Source: an uncultured Clostridiaceae bacterium (lineage in GTDB: Bacteria; Bacillota; Clostridia; Lachnospirales; Lachnospiraceae). From it: a DNA stretch of 7,073 bases. The notes under the pieces are model-generated. The model was not told the DNA's origin. It made no database searches and saw only the letters and a program-made list of their open reading frames with translations. Positions 6,310 to 7,073 of the stretch are shown in pieces. Each line of letters begins with the position of its first letter. Within the stretch, counting starts at the first letter, position 1. Where the stretch lies: assembly GCA_947175375.1 (NCBI GenBank), contig CAMWMT010000134.1, forward strand, positions 1 to 7,073, read 5' to 3'. Made by a program: the position numbers and the translations under genes.

Positions 6310-7073
6310 CAAACTCTCCCGTCATATCCGTGCTTCTGAAATCTGTAAGCGGCAGCTTCACTGGCACGCCCTCTTTCTGACTTTTGTAGATGGCAAGTAC
6401 CATCTCCAGCGCATTTCTGCCCGCAACAGCGTCCACATACGGCTTCCTGTTCTTCTGGACTGCCTCGATCATATCCGCATACAGGCTCGTGTGTCCGTTT
6501 CCATACACATTGCTGGTCGCTTCCTGAAGATGTTTCCTAGAACTGTCCCCGTCTGTCTCATCCGCAAAATCCCATACATCGATATTGTTCGTAGATTTTC
6601 CGCCGATCTTGACCGTCCCGTTCTCTCCAAAGATATACAAGGTCTCTTCCAGATTCTGCGGATATACATTGGTTGTCCCTTCTATCGTCGCAACCGCGCC
6701 GTTTCGGAATTTTACGACCGCCATGCCGATATCTTCCGCTTCCAGATAATGATGAAACCGCTGCCTTGTCACACCATAGACCTCTTCTACTTCATCCCCA
6801 AACATCCAGCGGAGCAGGTCGATCCCATGGATGCACTGATTCATCAGCGCACCGCCGTCAGATGCCCATTTTCCCCGCCAAGGAGCCTGCTCATAATATC
6901 CCTGATTCCGGTTCCAGCGCACATGAATAGAGCCATGAGACAGTTTCCCAAAACGTCCCGCCTCCAGCGCCTTTCTTGCCTCCTGAACCGCAACGTTAAA
7001 ACGGTTCTGATGACAGGCGGATACCTTCACGCCGTTTTCATCAGCCAGACGGATGATCTGATCTGCGTCCTCC
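6302..7073 (-). CDS. Gfo/Idh/MocA-family sugar-nucleotide 3-dehydrogenase, WbpB/WlbA-like (C-terminal 256 residues, cut by window edge)
   Basis: This NAD(P)-dependent oxidoreductase would oxidise C3 of a UDP-GlcNAc-type sugar to the ketone that the aminotransferase then aminates. The frame is open to the right edge, so the N-terminal Rossmann domain (GxGxxG and the EKP lysine motif) lies outside the window. The visible part opens EDADQIIRLADENGVKVSAC, the normal helix and strand just after EKP. It continues with HQNRFN, then RWNRNQGYY and APWRGKWASDGGALMNQ, then CIHGIDLLRW, whose histidine is the family's catalytic His. The RW-x5-YY-x3-PWRG-W pattern is the one I associate with WlbA/WbpB. A GTG at 7030 is internal, not a start. 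Substrate may be UDP-GlcNAcA (WbpB) or UDP-GlcNAc (GnnA); the visible portion does not settle this. The stop overlaps the next gene by eight bases. Confidence 0.9.
   Translation of the reverse strand, partial: EDADQIIRLADENGVKVSACHQNRFNVAVQEARKALEAGRFGKLSHGSIHVRWNRNQGYYEQAPWRGKWASDGGALMNQCIHGIDLLRWMFGDEVEEVYGVTRQRFHHYLEAEDIGMAVVKFRNGAVATIEGTTNVYPQNLEETLYIFGENGTVKIGGKSTNNIDVWDFADETDGDSSRKHLQEATSNVYGNGHTSLYADMIEAVQKNRKPYVDAVAGRNALEMVLAIYKSQKEGVPVKLPLTDFRSTDMTGEFDV
6316..6320 (-). promoter_or_regulatory. Ribosome binding site deciding the acyltransferase start
   Basis: On the coding strand GGGAG sits 6 nt before the ATG at 6309-6307, inside the last codons of the dehydrogenase. A TTG immediately before the ATG (6312-6310) would leave only 3 nt of spacing, so the ATG is the better start. 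The arrangement implies translational coupling between the two genes. Confidence 0.75.

Larger units (their letters stand above)
1..7073 (-). other. Polycistronic operon segment
   Basis: Eight genes run in one direction, with junctions of -8, +11, +29, +3, +1, -4 and +6 bases in transcription order. No promoter-sized gap or terminator hairpin was seen between them, so one long transcript that starts to the right of the window and ends to its left is expected. Confidence 0.85.

Noticed and set aside
6302..7030. GTG at 7030 as the start of a short dehydrogenase.
   Set aside because: The same frame is open to base 7073 and encodes the helix expected just upstream in Gfo/Idh/MocA enzymes. The gene is cut by the window edge rather than starting there.
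1..7073. CRISPR arrays, tRNA/rRNA genes, insertion sequences, phage or toxin-antitoxin genes.
   Set aside because: The window is coding almost throughout with intact biosynthetic genes. I saw no direct repeat arrays, transposase motifs, terminal inverted repeats or structural RNA signatures.

Overview
The window is one densely packed, leftward (minus-strand) stretch of a surface-polysaccharide gene cluster. Seven genes and part of an eighth follow each other with overlaps of 4-8 bases or gaps of 1-29 bases. Almost every gene has an AGGAG-type ribosome binding site. There is no intergenic space large enough for an internal promoter, riboswitch or terminator. The strong purine-rich Shine-Dalgarno sites, balanced base composition and protein style suggest a Firmicute, probably a gut Clostridia/Lachnospiraceae species. 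This placement is an inference; no rRNA or other taxonomic marker is present.

In transcription order (right to left) the window holds: a Gfo/Idh/MocA sugar-nucleotide 3-dehydrogenase of the WbpB/WlbA type, cut by the right edge; an LpxD-like left-handed beta-helix N-acyltransferase; a stand-alone DltA-like amino-acid adenylating ligase; a fold-type III PLP decarboxylase resembling BtrK and diaminopimelate decarboxylase; a 76-aa acyl/aminoacyl carrier protein; a DegT/WbpE-type aminotransferase; a GT4-like glycosyltransferase; and the first 56 codons of a WecB/MnaA-type UDP-GlcNAc 2-epimerase, cut by the left edge.

The genes read as one pathway. The dehydrogenase and aminotransferase would turn UDP-GlcNAc or UDP-GlcNAcA into a 2-acetamido-3-amino sugar nucleotide. 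The ligase would activate an amino acid and load it on the carrier protein. The decarboxylase would trim that amino acid, possibly while it is on the carrier, as BtrK does in butirosin biosynthesis. The LpxD-like enzyme, from a family that takes acyl groups from ACP and puts them on UDP-sugar amines, would then place the group on the new 3-amine. The glycosyltransferase would add this or another sugar to a lipid-linked glycan, and the epimerase would supply a ManNAc-type donor.

The main discovery candidate is therefore a carrier-protein-dependent route that puts an amino acid, or a decarboxylated amino acid, on a UDP-2,3-diamino sugar. Each family assignment rests on visible motifs. The assembled pathway, the identity of the acyl group and the position acylated are inferences.
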